From Tetmemena sp. SeJ-2015 (Eukaryota > Ciliophora > Spirotrichea > Sporadotrichida > Oxytrichidae), in contig JAJKFJ010021464.1 in the NCBI GenBank assembly GCA_027382625.1, positions 62,001 to 126,000 on the forward strand: 64,000 nucleotides of DNA. Reading direction: 5' to 3'. Numbering within the stretch: position 1 is the stretch's first letter; each line of letters starts with the position of its first letter. Shown here one piece after another: positions 45,857-57,452 of this stretch. Position numbers and translations under genes: made by a program. Below the pieces are notes generated by a model. That model was not told the DNA's origin. It ran no database searches and saw only the letters and a list, made by a program, of their open reading frames with translations.

Positions 45857-46332
45857 CTATCTTCTCAATCCTTGATCGCGGATAAATTTAATGACAAAAA
45901 AGTATTGCATTATATGAATGATAAGGGGATCGATATAATTGTTGGAGAAAAGAGAACAATCTCTAAGCGACTCGATTAAGAAGCAGAGTGATAATTATGA
46001 ATAGTTAAAGTGTGAGTGAGTGCTTGCGATAAATCATTAGTCGATATATTCTATAACAGTACAAACTGAAGAAAAGGAGGAGCAAGAATTTTCACAGAGA
46101 AGAACTTATCTTAAGAGAATGAAGAATGAGTGAATGAGTAATTATTGGAAGGGACTTTAATTTTCTTAAGAGACTTTAGAGAGATAATAAGGAGAGTAGT
46201 TTTTGATAATATTTTAAAAAATAACAACACATAGGGAAGCTTTTACACTCCCTACATATAGTCATTGTTTAGCTATAACTTTGATGCTGCGTATCAGAGC
46301 GGAGTGCGCTTGACAGCTGACATTCACCACGT
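45857..46332. other. Intergenic between UBA3 and H2B 3' ends
   Basis: About 475 bp, AT-rich. An open stretch follows the UBA3 stop in the same frame for 44 codons but resembles no UBA3 tail. No gene supported. Confidence 0.4.
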
Positions 46333-46757
46333 TCATGCGGAGCTGTACTTGGTGACGGCCTTGGTGCCCTCGGAGACGGCGTGCTTGGCGAGTTCACCGG
46401 GGAGGAGGAGTCTCACGGCGGTTTGGACCTCTCTGGATGAGAGAGTGTGCTTCTTGTTGTATCTGACGAGCTTGGAGGCCTCGAGGGCGATCTTCTCGAA
46501 GATATCACCAATGAAGGAGCATCACAACCTATTATAGGAATATTAGTATTCTTATAGGAGTTCATGATGTGCATGGATCTCTTGGAGATTCCAGTCTCGG
46601 GGTGGACTTGCTTGAGGACTCTGTAGATGTAGACGGAGAAGGTTTCGGTTCTCTTCTTCTTTCCGTGGTGGGCGGCCTTGGCGGCGGCGGGTCTTCTCTT
46701 AGCGACCTTGGTGGCGGGGGTTCCCTTGGCGGATCCGGTAGTCTTCTTGGGGGCCAT
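46333..46757 (-). CDS. Histone H2B (with one IES)
   Basis: Core nucleosomal histone. Start ATG at 46757, [20 protein letters not shown], with a Lys/Ala/Pro-rich tail. Then the canonical fold: [89 protein letters not shown], stop TGA 46333-46335. A 41-bp IES at 46516-46560 splits NS from FIGDIFE. The length from start to stop minus 41 is 384 nt, exactly 128 codons. GC-rich, biased codons contrast with the surrounding genes, as expected for a highly expressed histone. Apart from the IES the copy is intact. Confidence 0.97.
46516..46560 (-). other. IES, pointer CTCC, in histone H2B
   Basis: GGAG (CTCC on the coding strand) at 46516-46519 and 46557-46560 bounds 37 AT-rich nt. Excision restores [15 protein letters not shown] exactly. 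The interruption has no GT-AG ends and sits in one of the most conserved eukaryotic proteins, so it cannot be coding. Confidence 0.95.
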
Positions 46758-47222
46758 TTTATGATTAGTTTTGTTATTAAATTTAAACAATTAAAAATGA
46801 GCCCGCTTTTAAGTCAAACCGCCAAAGCTATATCTCAAAGCTTACCCCTGATTGGCAGATAAGAGTGAGATTGCGGATTCAACCCTCTCAGATATACTTC
46901 TTAAACGACATTTAAACTTGAATTTTAGACACTTAAAGCATTCCTCGATGTGCAAGCTATAAAGAGAGCGCGAGTAGGGAATGTAGAAAGGATTTAAGTA
47001 GTGGAAATAAATAGAGGATTCTTTTAGTCATAGGTGGGAGAGAAAGTAGATGTAGTGAAAATTTAAGATAAAAGAAGGGGAAATTCATAAATCGGGTGAT
47101 TAGAAAGACCTCAACTCACAGAAGAGAGGGATTCTTTTTCACAAAACGAAGACTTTTTCATTCATCAACTTCCAATCTGGGCGTCTTGAGTTCATACTTG
47201 GCCACTATAGGGATAGTGATTT
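46758..47222. promoter_or_regulatory. H2B upstream region
   Basis: About 465 bp between the H2B start and the 3' end of the MFS gene, both on the minus strand. AT-rich with no gene seen; the H2B promoter should lie in its left part. Confidence 0.35.
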
Positions 47223-48808
47223 TCAACTCATTAAATTAGTCACTTATCCATATATTGAGATTGCGAAGAGTCCGATGAAAATGAATTGAATAATGTCGTT
47301 GAAGAGAGTATTTGTGTGGTCGGCGGTGCTGTAAGCGTCGTTCACCTAGTCACTGAGTACCGTAAGGGCCAGAATACAAGGCTCTGCAATCAAATGAGTA
47401 ACTCCAACTGCAATTGCTGCACTTTGGGGATAACTAAACTCAGTCACCAACTCGTACACGAACATTTTGAGTGCACCAACGAAGAATCCTTGCATTCAAT
47501 TACTCTCATATTTATTCACCTTGTGATATTTTGACTTATAAAATTGGGAAGGCGATATAGAAGAGTTGGTTAGAGGAGATTAGGAACGAAATCTCACAGA
47601 GCAAGGTAACTGTTAGGTTAGCTGCAATAAGTGAGATGAGGATAAGCTTGTACTTTTGAGTGAAGGCAAGAACGATTCCACAAACAAGCATGCCGCACAT
47701 AATCAAATCTGGCTAGGCATGAGTCATAACCTTTTGTAAGGTTTCGTACTTCTCCATTTCAGTTGAGCTTGCATCATTTGCGTAGAGTGAATCAAAAGTG
47801 AAGTATCTAAAGTTGTAGGGAGAGCAGTAGCAATAAACCAGAGCGAAACCACTGATTACCAAGTAGATAATTAATAAGAGAGCTTAAGTTTGATACTAAA
47901 TTTGCGATTAACTTAACTAGATAATAGTTTCCTTTTCCTCGACTAGTTCCTTCATTTGAGTTCTGAAGTTGAAGGGAGTACCTCTGGTTTACTGACTCTT
48001 GGCTGGGATGTGGTTGGGAGCGGCTCTGAAAGCAACAGTCATGACTAGGAAAATCACGAAGTTGAAGATATTAAAGGTTAAAACGTAATGAGTAGTGAAT
48101 TGAAGATAGCTAAGGAAAGCCAGAATGCTCTAAGGTAATAAAGGAAGTTGGAATACTCGTCAGCAGGGTTAGCTGGGTCAGGCACATTCAATAAGTACCA
48201 AGTAGTGGTGCAGTTGCCCATAAAGCTAGCAACTAGGATGAGTGCTGTTGCGATGACGCGCTCTCTGTATCCAAACCAGAGTCCTGTGAATTTAGTAATG
48301 CCGTTGAACAAGTACACTTGAGCGCCGGAGTTAAGGAACTCACCCACGGTGGGTCCAACTAAGTTGGTTCCAAAGATGTCCGAGTTCAACGATCAATCAA
48401 TCATTATCATTATATGGTAAGGAGCTATTGATCTTCCGAACCAGAGTGCAAAAGTTTGGAGAGCCATGGCGAATAAGAAAGTCCTGTAAAGACCCCACTC
48501 CTCAATCCATCGCACAGAGCTCATAAACAGTATGACATAGAAGAACGAGGAGATGTAGTAAAGATAAACTTATAAGTCTTTATACTCTCTTTATTAAGAT
48601 AGTCAGGAGTTCCAATGTTGTCCAAATCGAATGCGTTTTCATTTAATCCAAAACAAGCCATGACTAGTCCTAACATGATCCATCTCAACTTCGTGGATCC
48701 TTCAGATAGGATGATAGAGCCAGAGGAGTATAAGTGGTTTGTAGCCATGAGCTTCTCCTGGTCCTCCTTGTTGACAGAGTAGAGCTGGTGGTTTGCCTTC
48801 ATATCCAT
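47223..48808 (-). CDS. Major facilitator superfamily transporter (SLC49-like)
   Basis: Polytopic membrane transporter of about 500 residues. It starts MDMKANHQLYSVNKEDQEKL at 48808, then TM1 RWIMLGLVMACFGLNENAFD. Later come LNSDIFGTNLVGPTVGEFLN, a loop FGYRERVIATALILVASFMG resembling the conserved W-F/ER-ATAL motif of SLC49-type carriers, and ANPADEYSNFLYYLRAFW. The end is NDIIQFIFIGLFAISIYGQ then VTNLMS at TGA 47223-47225. Substrate is unknown; family placement is by motif resemblance. There are frame breaks near 48385-48430, 48500-48530, 47880-47930 and 47540 (IESs or introns). Confidence 0.6.
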
Positions 48809-49263
48809 TTTATAATGAGGTCTTCCTTTAAGATATAATTATAATATTTGTCATTAAATATGGAATCATAGTGAATAAGTTCATTGTTCAAGCACTAAAC
48901 TAAGAGAATGAAAATATTGATTGAATTAATACTGGCTTTTTACCAAATCATTAGATGTGAGTTATATTTATAGCTATTAGTAGAATATATATTAAATTTT
49001 TATCCCGCATAATTTTATGTATCAAGTGATATCTAGCAGTAATAAAATCTAGTATAGTAAAGAAGTGAGCGAGATTTGTAATTTTATTTGATAGCCAAGC
49101 ACATTTATTAAACAAGGAATCATGCTTAATAAAGGATTTATCTTATCTCTCACTTGGAAAGCTATTTCAATCCTCAGTATCAAGTTATGAATTCATAACA
49201 GGGGGGAATAAATAAGACTAAGAGTTAAAGCGTTTGGTTGACAAAGAATTTATTGATAGAGGG
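48809..49263. other. Intergenic, AT-rich
   Basis: About 450 bp between two minus-strand genes (start of the MFS gene and stop of PP2C). No gene or repeat seen. The promoter of the MFS gene probably lies immediately right of 48808. Confidence 0.4.
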
Positions 49264-50480
49264 TCAAAGTGAGTGGATGTTTTGCATGTAGGCTACCACC
49301 ACTGAGATATCGTCTCTCATTATGTTATCCTCAAACTTTTGCAAACTGGCTTTCTTCCTGACCTCGTCCCATCCCTCAAGCGATAGCCTAAAATAAAATA
49401 AATACTCTATCAGTAGTAATTACTTCTTCTTAGTTCTGTTGATTTCATTGAAGAGATCCCATCTCTCTCTGGCTTCATTTGTCAGCATCCTAGCCATTTA
49501 ACTTGGGTCCTCGGGATTTCTAGATTAACAATAAGAGTCTCGAAATATCAAAAGCAAATTACTTACTTAGAGATGAAGCCCACTGCTTCTGCGCTGCTGA
49601 TGACGTCCCACACTCCATCAGAGCCAATCACCACGAACACATCGTTAACATCCACGTCCCACACTTCGATCTCTGGTTCATTACTGATTCCGATTTTGTG
49701 TCCGTGTAAGTCACCTAGAGTACGAGCCACAGCCAAACCTGGACCCTCATCGTCAGCCCAAATACGGTAAGGTCCCTGCGATTTCTCATCTCTGTCAATC
49801 TTTCCTCCGGCCTTGATAATTCTTTCCTTCTCGATGGGTCTGTTAGGCTTGTGATCCGACGACAACTCGAAGCTTATAAACTATATCTTCATTTTGAATG
49901 AAGGCACAAATCTCTGCTTTCTTAGCATGTTGGAGTGATCTTGAGGTGCAGAGCACAGCTCTTGAGTCCCCTATGTTTGCAGTATACAATCTCTGATCAA
50001 TTTGAAGCACAGCGATGCAACAGGTTCCACTTTGCCAATAATCCTAAATGAACTCTTAATTGGCAATTGAGTCCATACCTAGTTCTTTTTGTACTTCTTT
50101 TGGCAGTTGTTGTACAAGTTAGAGAGGAATTTCTTGACCTGCTCTTTGTCCTTCATTTTCCTCAACTTCTTGGAATTTTTTCTTATCTGCTCATCACTGT
50201 AGTCTCTCGCTAGTAGCGATGCCTATAGATAATAGACGTTTATAAAATGAGGTGGAGACTTTTTAAAAGTAGTAGTTTAAGATGGAAGGTAGAAGTATAA
50301 TGATGATGATTACTAACCTGTCTGCCAACGTTTCCATGTCCATCGAATACCGCAAAAAATTTGATATGGTCCTCGGGCAAATCAATAATTGTATGCCATT
50401 TAAAGCGAACAAATAAATTCTTGCTCTTTAAAATCCATTTCGATAAGAGTTCATGTAAAACCTGATGTGAATTTTATACA
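49264..50480 (-). CDS. PP2C-family Ser/Thr phosphatase (PPM), 5' end unresolved
   Basis: Mn2+/Mg2+-dependent protein phosphatase. On the minus strand: HIKFFAVFDGHGNVGRQ (metal-binding DGHG), LLARDYSDEQIRKNSKK, PNRPIEKERIIKAGGKIDRD, GLAVARTLGDLHGHKIGI, EVWDVDVNDVFVVIGSDGVW (metal-binding DG), and the last motif DNIMRDDISVVVAYMQ with the final Asp, ending HSL at TGA 49264-49266. Introns with GT-AG ends lie near 49527-49565 and 49389-49425, and after VGRQ near 50284-50320. The N-terminal RxxMED motif of PP2C is not seen upstream, so the first MDS may be elsewhere or interrupted. Confidence 0.85.
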
Positions 50481-50651
50481 AGTGAAATAATAATACTTGA
50501 AATTCAAAGGAAATACCCTCATGAGTAGTGATAGAAATTCTTATATTAATTATGAAGACAATAATGTCAAACAAAGTATTATATAAAAATCAGCATACTA
50601 ATTGTTATAGTAATAAAAACCACACTTTTTGTAAAGTCTAATCCTAATTAA

Positions 50652-52081
50652 ATGCAAAAATCCAATCCAGCAACAAACAGTAAAAATATAACCAGCAGCA
50701 AAGCGAAGACAAATAACTCTAAGCCAGCCTAAACTTAGGCTAGAGTCTCATTAATTAACAGGGCATCAATTCAGAACAATAGAGCTAAGTCAATGGCACC
50801 AAGAGCAACTTTGAACGTTGCCGAGAAAAAGCCTGAAGATATTTATAAGAGTTACATTTTAAATAGACTTGAGGGTGGGGGATGAAATAGTGTCCAAACA
50901 GCAGAGACTTTTAGCACTGGGAAATTATTTAACTATATAAGTGCTTTTAATGAAATGTAAAAGCCTGTCAAGATAGATGTTTGAAGCACATCCTCACAAA
51001 TGCTGAGAGTCTCTTTATGCCCAAACGAATTCATATCTTGCTTTAATTTCAAAAGAAGATACTATTTTATTTATCATGATAGAGGGGACTGGCTTTGTAG
51101 TCACAAAGAAAAGAATTAGACATACGATTTAGCAACAAAAATATTTTCCTATATCTAGAGCTTCATTTAGAATTCTAGATTTGTACTAGAAGCCTGGGGT
51201 AAAGAACTTAGTGACAGAGCAGAGAAACAAAATCTACATATTTGTTGTAGACCCAAGCATCAGTGAAGAATTCATGGAAAAGCTACAGAGTAAAATTAAT
51301 GAGTTAAAGAAAAAAATTAAAGAGGTACTGTGGAGCGTTTTACACTGATATGAAGATAGAAATAAAGATTCCACCATCTTAGACTTTCTTAGAAGACTCA
51401 GGAGTAGCCAGCAGACAGAGATATTCTGGAGTCATGTAGTACAATCTTAAAACGATAATTGTCTTCTTTAACAAAAGACAGTTTAGATTAATGCAATACA
51501 GATTTTGAACAAAGCAGTTAAGTTCTTTAAAAATATAGCAAACCATTCTATGAATAAAGGATTATTAAAGTTAGTGCCTAAGGATGCATATTGCATGCTG
51601 ACAGTCACGATGCAAGACATTTATCCTTATGATTCATGGAACTATGTGTTTGGCTGGGCTAATTACGTTTCTAGGATTGGAGTTTTCTCTTTCTGCCGCT
51701 ACGACCCTTCATTTCCAGAGAATATACTACTCATTTTTATAAGTGTCCAATAATATAATATAGGGTATGATGAAGAGACAAAGGAAGAATTAGGCAGGAA
51801 ATGAGCTTTTAGAGAACGCTTGCTATGTAATGGTACATGAGATTGGGCATATGTACGGTCTCACACATTGTACTTTCTACGAGTGCATAATGAATGGCTT
51901 TAACTCTTATACAGAGCAACGCCGCTTCAAGCGATATCTTTGCCCTGTATGTCTCAGGAAGCTTCAATCAAATATGGGTTTTGATGTTAAGAGACGCTTC
52001 CGAGAAATGGAAGCAATCTGCAATGAATTTCAATTCACTGAGATGGCAGAGTACTACAAACAAGCTCAAAAATATAGCTGA
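50652..52081 (+). CDS. Archaemetzincin-type zinc metalloprotease
   Basis: ATG 50652 begins MQKSNPATNSKNITSSKAKT, a Ser/Lys/Asn-rich leader. The middle includes IEIKIPPSQTFLEDSGVASR and NYVFGWANYVSRIGVFSFCR. The catalytic signature VHEIGHMYGLTHC (51830-51868) matches HExxHxxGxxHC, and the following ECIMNG and CPVCLRKLQ complete the archaemetzincin pattern in which a second zinc is held by four cysteines. It ends QAQKYS at TGA 52079-52081. Compared with AMZ1/2 the N-terminus is extended. Frame changes near 50885, 51330, 51470 and 51740 indicate IESs or introns. Confidence 0.9.
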
Positions 52082-52149
52082 AGAAGTAGATTTTGTCTTA
52101 TATAATTGAAAAGATATTTTAGTCAGATTTTTGTAACCATATACTTATT

Positions 52150-52479
52150 GAATTTCATAAATTTCTTTGAATTAATTCACTACTGCGCATCTTAAATCAA
52201 TAATTGAGTAGGTGTCTTGGCATTCGAACTTTTTCTTTCCAGCTCCTGGCTCCGTATAGCCGAAGATAGTGCTTGAACTATTAAAAAGAGTTACTTCTTC
52301 TAATTTAATAATGGCTAATTTTGAAATACGATAACTAGTTTGTGTATGTGTAGAAATGAATTTGAAGCTTACGTGTTCTTTTTGAGTTCTTCAAGTTCCT
52401 CCTTTGCCTTCTCCTTGTTTTTATTTCTGCGCTTTTTCTTCTCTGGCTTCTTGCACAACCTTAGCAGAGGGGCACACAT
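52150..52479 (-). CDS. Small basic conserved-looking protein, about 80 aa
   Basis: The minus-strand frame MCAPLLRLCKKPEKKKRRNK continues with KEKAKEELEELKKNT, a GT-AG intron (about 52278-52373), then SSTIFGYTEPGAGKKKFECQ and DTYSIIDLRCAVVNQFKEIY. The C-terminal half looks structured. The stop was not located with certainty because the frame runs open toward the 3' end of the archaemetzincin gene; the end given is approximate. Function unknown. Confidence 0.45.
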
Positions 52480-52743
52480 TCATTAAAAATGCAATCAATA
52501 TAAAACTCATATACTTTAACTTCTTATTCTTGCTAACATTTTAACTTGTGAAATTAATTAACTTTCTAATTTCTTAAAATTCAATATAACAATTTACGAA
52601 AGCGAAAGTAATAAAGAGGGGCGATTTAATTTCTAGATTAATTTGCCAGAAAATGAAAGTCATTGTATAATATAAATTTCCCACAAAATCTAATAAGGCA
52701 AAAACTAAAAGATTCACCCGATTTAAGACCATTCAAAATAAAG

Positions 52744-55700
52744 ATGAGCAAAGGAGGAAAGTTTTCGATGAATTTAGACGAGTAAGATGAGGAGGCGTTG
52801 CTACTACAGCAGATGGGGATCAGCTAAAATTTTTACTAGAAAGAAGGGCAAGTTAAATAGCAAGTCTTAATAGCAGATGAGAGTCAGAAACCACCTCTAT
52901 CTAAAAGCTAGCTCAAGAAACTCAAAAGACAGCAAAGAGAATAAGAAGGGCTGATTCAAGAAGAAGAAGATGACAATGAGTAGGAGCAAAATTTTGGGGA
53001 AACTCAAGCATTTGGCAATTAATAAAATAGGGGGTATGCAAGTTCAAAATAAGAAAATTAACCTAGAAGTGATGCTCACCAAACTAGAAAAGGTCTCTCA
53101 TTGTAACCTAAAGATGTCAGAAAAAGTGCAGAATAACAAGGAGAGGATGAAGAGATGCAGCAAGAAGAAATAAATAATGAAGAGGCCGAGGAAGATGATG
53201 TTGAAGATGAGGAAGATGAAGATCCTGAGTAAATGATAACAGAGCTAGTTCTTGGACTTAATTAAGACCCTTACGACTTCTAAAAATATCAACTCTTGAT
53301 AGATCTATACAGGAAACAAGGACTATTGGACGAGCTGAGGGAAGCTAGAGAACGAGCGCATTAACTCTACTGCCTCCCAGATCAGATGTGGCTTGAGTGG
53401 ATTGAGGATGAGCAAAGAGCTCTCACCCCAGGGGACAGTCCTTAAATTATCTTGTAACTATGCGAGACAGCTATGAAGGATTATAGGTACTCTAATTTAT
53501 GGAATTGACTATATATGAGCTAATGTATATTTACTACAAAGTATGTAAGCGCTATTGTAAGCTCTTATTGCAACTATTTGAGCTGCAACAAGGAGGAGTG
53601 ACACCTACTCAGATTAGAGAAGGTTTTGAGAAGGTTCTCTAAATCTATGGGCTAGATGTAAATAGGAGCGGGAAGTTTTGGGGTCCTTATCTTGAATTTG
53701 AGTTCAGTCAACTTGAAGAATTGAAAAAGATCAACCCCTCAGAGACTCAAATAAAAGAGCAGATCTCTCGCATTAGAAGTAAACTCAACAATATTTAGTT
53801 TTTCAAATATTCTTCTCTCCTCACTTAGATGTTTATTTTCAGAAGAAGAGTGATCTTCCCAACTGAGGATATGTTGATGACATGGACTGACTACGAGCAG
53901 TGGGAGTAAGATCAGTCTGAGTTACAACGGGTAAAAGAAAAGTACCTCCTAGCTCAATCTAGAATCAATGAAGTAGTCACTTTTGAAGAGAATTTCTAAA
54001 ATAGCTATCAAGAACTCGAGAATAATAATGACATCGATTATTCTAAATTATAATCTTAATGTAAAGAAGAACTACCTTATTTTTAATTTAAGGAATAAAT
54101 GCTTAGATTACTCGGAAAGGATTTGGATTCATTTGCTAAAGATAATTTCAACTATATAATGCTTTACTTCGAAAGAATTCTGAGTGAATACACTCTAAAC
54201 ACGCAACTTTGGACGCTCTTTCTTAACTATACAGATGAGAAATGCAAGACCAAATAGATGAAGTAGGATATTTATGAGAAGGCAGTTAAGAATTGCCCCT
54301 AGGAATAAGAGATGTGGTTGGGATATCTGAGAGAGCTGGAAAAGAATGAGCAGCCAGCGGAGAATATCATCAATCAACTGTTATTATTCTTTAATGATGA
54401 ATCTTCATTTAATTTTGTATATATTAAATGCTGCTAACTAAGCACTTACAAATGGATCATTTGAGGCTTCTATTCAGTTCTAGTTTGAGATTTTCAAGTA
54501 TCTTTGCGAGTACTAGGTACGTCAAATCCCACCCATTCTCTAAAATCTAAACTCAAAACAGAACCAAGGTTACTCCATTGAGAATGAGGATAGTGATTCC
54601 AGTCAAAAGGAAAATTAAAAATCCAAAGAGGAAAGTGATTCACAGCTACAATTGCCCCTACAAGTTTATCAAATGAGAGCGATGTACAAAGACTCTATTG
54701 ATAATCTAAAGGAGTCAAATCAAGCCGAGAGTGATAAGTAGATTTTGCAGTTCTATACTGAGAAACTAGAAATGAGATGGGCTGAAGTGGAAACTTATAG
54801 AGTCAGAGATAAAAAATAAGTGCAGGAAATCATGGAGGCTTTTGTGAAAAGAAACGGCGCATAGCTCATGAGTACTAATAATTATAAAATTAATGTGTAG
54901 TTATGAGTTGGTCGAATTACATTAAGTTGATGAGATTTTTCCCCGACCATGAGAAGACTCTAAGAGGACTTTTCAAACGTGGACTTCAATTCATAAAAGA
55001 CAACAGAGTTCTGTTTGCCGAATTGTGGCTAGAATGGGAGAAGCAGTTTTCCACTATTCAAAATGTAGACCATTGCATCAAATTTCTTAAGAAGTAAAAT
55101 CTGTATCACTTAATTGGGAAGCCTCCAAGTCCTCAGCTGATTTCCAACCAGCAAAATTCTTAAGATTAAAGTCTGAAGGCTTTTGAAAGGGGAGAACAAA
55201 GAAATTAAAAAGAGAGAGGGACTGATAAAATTATGAGATAAGAGAAGACATCATAGCAGAGAGAAGAATATTAACAAATGTAGTTTGAAGCTAGATAGCA
55301 ATAAGAGAAAAATCTTAATAAGAGATAGAGGCCTGATGCCAACAGTAATGAGGAAGAAAGAATGCAAAATAAGAGATAGAAGCAAGATAAAGACAGCAGT
55401 TTTGGAAAAGGCAAAGAGGAAAATAAATAGGACACTCCTAAGTTAACTTAAGAGGAATAGAAATTTTAGCTAAAAAAGAGTAAAAGGACACTCTATTTCA
55501 GCTCACTTAGTGACACTACTGAGGAAGAAGACATTTAAGATTTGTTTACAAGGGTGCTACCAGATATTTAATGAAGTTTTAAAAGAGTAAATGGAAAATA
55601 TTTTAAATAATATTCAACTTCTGGACATAAGACTTATAAGGGATGAGTAAATGCAGAAAAAAGGGTTTGCTTATGTTGATGTTCCAACTTATGAGCAAGC

Positions 55701-56784
55701 CGAGAAGTCTCTGAAGCTGCATAAACACAACTTGAAAGGATCTATGATATAAGTGCACATCTATAAGCCACCTGAAGGGTAAGACTATCCGATTCATTTA
55801 ATTTACTTATAGAGAGAACACTTAAAAAACAGTGTATGTAAACAATCTTCCATTTACCACGGATGAGAGAAAGCTTGAAGAACTTTTCTCAAATTTGCAC
55901 TCATTTTATTGTCTAAATATATCAAAAGTTGGATCAGTAAAGGAAGTGAGATTGAAGAGAGAACAGTCTGGGAAGATAAGAGGCTTCGCCTATGTCGAAT
56001 TCCATGAATTTGAATCTGTGAAGAAGGCAGTACATTGTCTTTCATTTTCTTAAACTCATTGCATTTTTTTAAAGTAGCTTAACTAGACAAGAGTAAGCTG
56101 GACTCAAGAACTATATCAGTGGAGCCCTGTAAGACAAAAGAGGAGGCTCAATCAAAGTACGGTTTTACTATTCACTTTAAGAACCTAGATTATGCTCTTA
56201 ACTGATGAAACCTTGAGAAATCATTATTGAGAATCAGTGATATTTTTAATATTTTGAGGAAGTACTTTGAAGAGAAGTTTGGGGAAGTGAAAAGACTGAA
56301 CTTAACCAAAGACGAAAAGGGAAGGTCGATGGGCTTCGGAAATGTGGAGTTTGTGGAGGAGGAAAGTTTCAAGAAGGCTTTAGCTTAGAAAGAGATAAGA
56401 GACTTAGGCAAGAGAATAATTATCCTTCAGCGATCTCTAAGGCAGATAACTGAGCCTAAGCAGTAGGATGATGGTGGAAGGGTAAAGAAGAGGGATGCCA
56501 AGTAAGAGAGAAAAACTCTGCTCTCTTCCATGATTGATGACATCAAGAATGATCAACAACAGCAACAACTATCATAAACTAATGCAAAGTCTTAACAATA
56601 AGAATCCTTTTCTATTGAACCTGCTGTGGATGTTAAAAGTGCTCAGCAAGAAAAAATCCCTTCAACTCTATAAGAAGATAAAACTACTTCGCAGCAGTAG
56701 AGCTAGAATAAAGTTGATGAAGCAAAAATAGAAGAGCTCAGTAATAATGACTTCAAGAAATTCTTATTAAGCAAAAAGAGATGA
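52744..56784 (+). CDS. SART3/Prp24-like U4/U6 snRNP recycling factor
   Basis: Promotes U4/U6 snRNA annealing after splicing. ATG 52744 gives MSKGGKFSMNLDEQDEEALL and an acidic, Gln-rich leader. HAT (half-TPR) repeats span about 53240-55100 (YQLLIDLYRKQGLLDELREA, LCETAMKDYR, FWGPYLEFEFSQLEELKK, LFAELWLEWEKQFSTI). Then come a charged linker and RRMs: KKGFAYVDVPTYEQAEKSLK, TVYVNNLPFTTDERKLEELF with KIRGFAYVEFHEFESVKK, and KRLNLTKDEKGRSMGFGNVE. The last residues ELSNNDFKKFLLSKKR match the conserved LSm2-8-binding C-terminus of SART3/Prp24. TGA is at 56782-56784. A 32-nt GT-AG intron near 55781-55812 and IESs at 55889-55926 and 56029-56076 were checked. Breaks near 54410-54450 and 56200 remain. 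Confidence 0.85.
55889..55926 (+). other. IES, pointer TCAAA, in SART3 RRM
   Basis: TCAAA at 55889-55893 and 55922-55926. Excision gives LEELFSKVGSVKEVRLKR, a perfect RRM helix-1/strand-2 join, in frame. Confidence 0.85.
56029..56076 (+). other. IES, pointer AGTA, in SART3 RRM
   Basis: AGTA at 56029-56032 and 56073-56076. Excision joins ESVKKAV to AQLDKSKLDSRTISVEPC in frame, completing the RRM and its following strand. Confidence 0.75.
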
Positions 56785-56974
56785 AGCTGCTAATGATTTG
56801 ATAACTCGATGGAGTTTTTAAAAGTTTTAGTTTAGCAAGGATTTATTTAATTAGTTTTACAAGTTTACAATTCAGTAGGCTCGTGGATTAAATAATCTGC
56901 GACTTGGAGAAATATGGTTTTGAGGAATAGAAATAATATCGGCTTGTAAGAGAATAATTTATTAAAGTATTTAA

Positions 56975-57430
56975 ATGAAGATTTTTAGCTGCTTTAGCAA
57001 ACAAAAAACTCCCAACTAAACTGCTCAAAGAGGCCTAAATGCACCCATCCCCTAAACTCCAAATCTCATCCACAAAACTTTAAAAATTTTATGCGATTAT
57101 ATTTTGATCATGAAATTTTAACTGGATCGTCTCAGGTAAGAATAGAAGAAGATGAATTTAATTGAATAGTAGGTGACTCCTATTTCAGATAAGGAACCAG
57201 TAGAGGCGGAATAGAAATGCTACAAGTGCGGAGTCGCACTTTCAGATTCATAAAGCTAGTAGATGCCAAGCAATGCGCACAGCCCCAGGAATAATTAAAA
57301 CGAGCCAAGAGAAAACCAAAATAATTTGGAGGACAGTAAAGTCACTGCATCTTAAAATGAATTGTTTTCGAAGGGAATTATTTTTTAGATCTTCAAAATA
57401 ACTGAGGAAACTTAGGTCTTTTAAATCTGA
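56975..57430 (+). CDS. Small CxxC protein of unknown function
   Basis: ATG 56975 starts MKIFSCFSKQKTPNQTAQRG, possibly N-terminally lipidated only if processed. Later residues include VTPISDKEPVEAEQKCYKCG, with a CYKC pair that may bind zinc, then a Gln/Asn-rich stretch and IIFQIFKITEETQVFQI at TGA 57428-57430. A 46-58 nt interruption near 57075-57125 has an 8-bp repeat AAATTTTA at both ends, and a GTAAGA...AATAG segment follows. Either an IES plus intron or one larger interruption gives an open frame. It ends 22 bp before the next gene start. Confidence 0.45.
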
Positions 57431-57452
57431 AGACTCTTTTTCACTCAATAAC

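Noticed and set aside
45857..45991. Possible readthrough extension of UBA3 past TGA 45854
   Set aside because: The UBA3 C-terminal fold is complete at FAPIE. With one stop codon, 44 open codons downstream are expected by chance.
46569..46862. Gly/Ser/Leu-rich plus-strand ORF over H2B
   Set aside because: Antisense of the H2B N-terminal tail; H2B on the minus strand is unambiguous.
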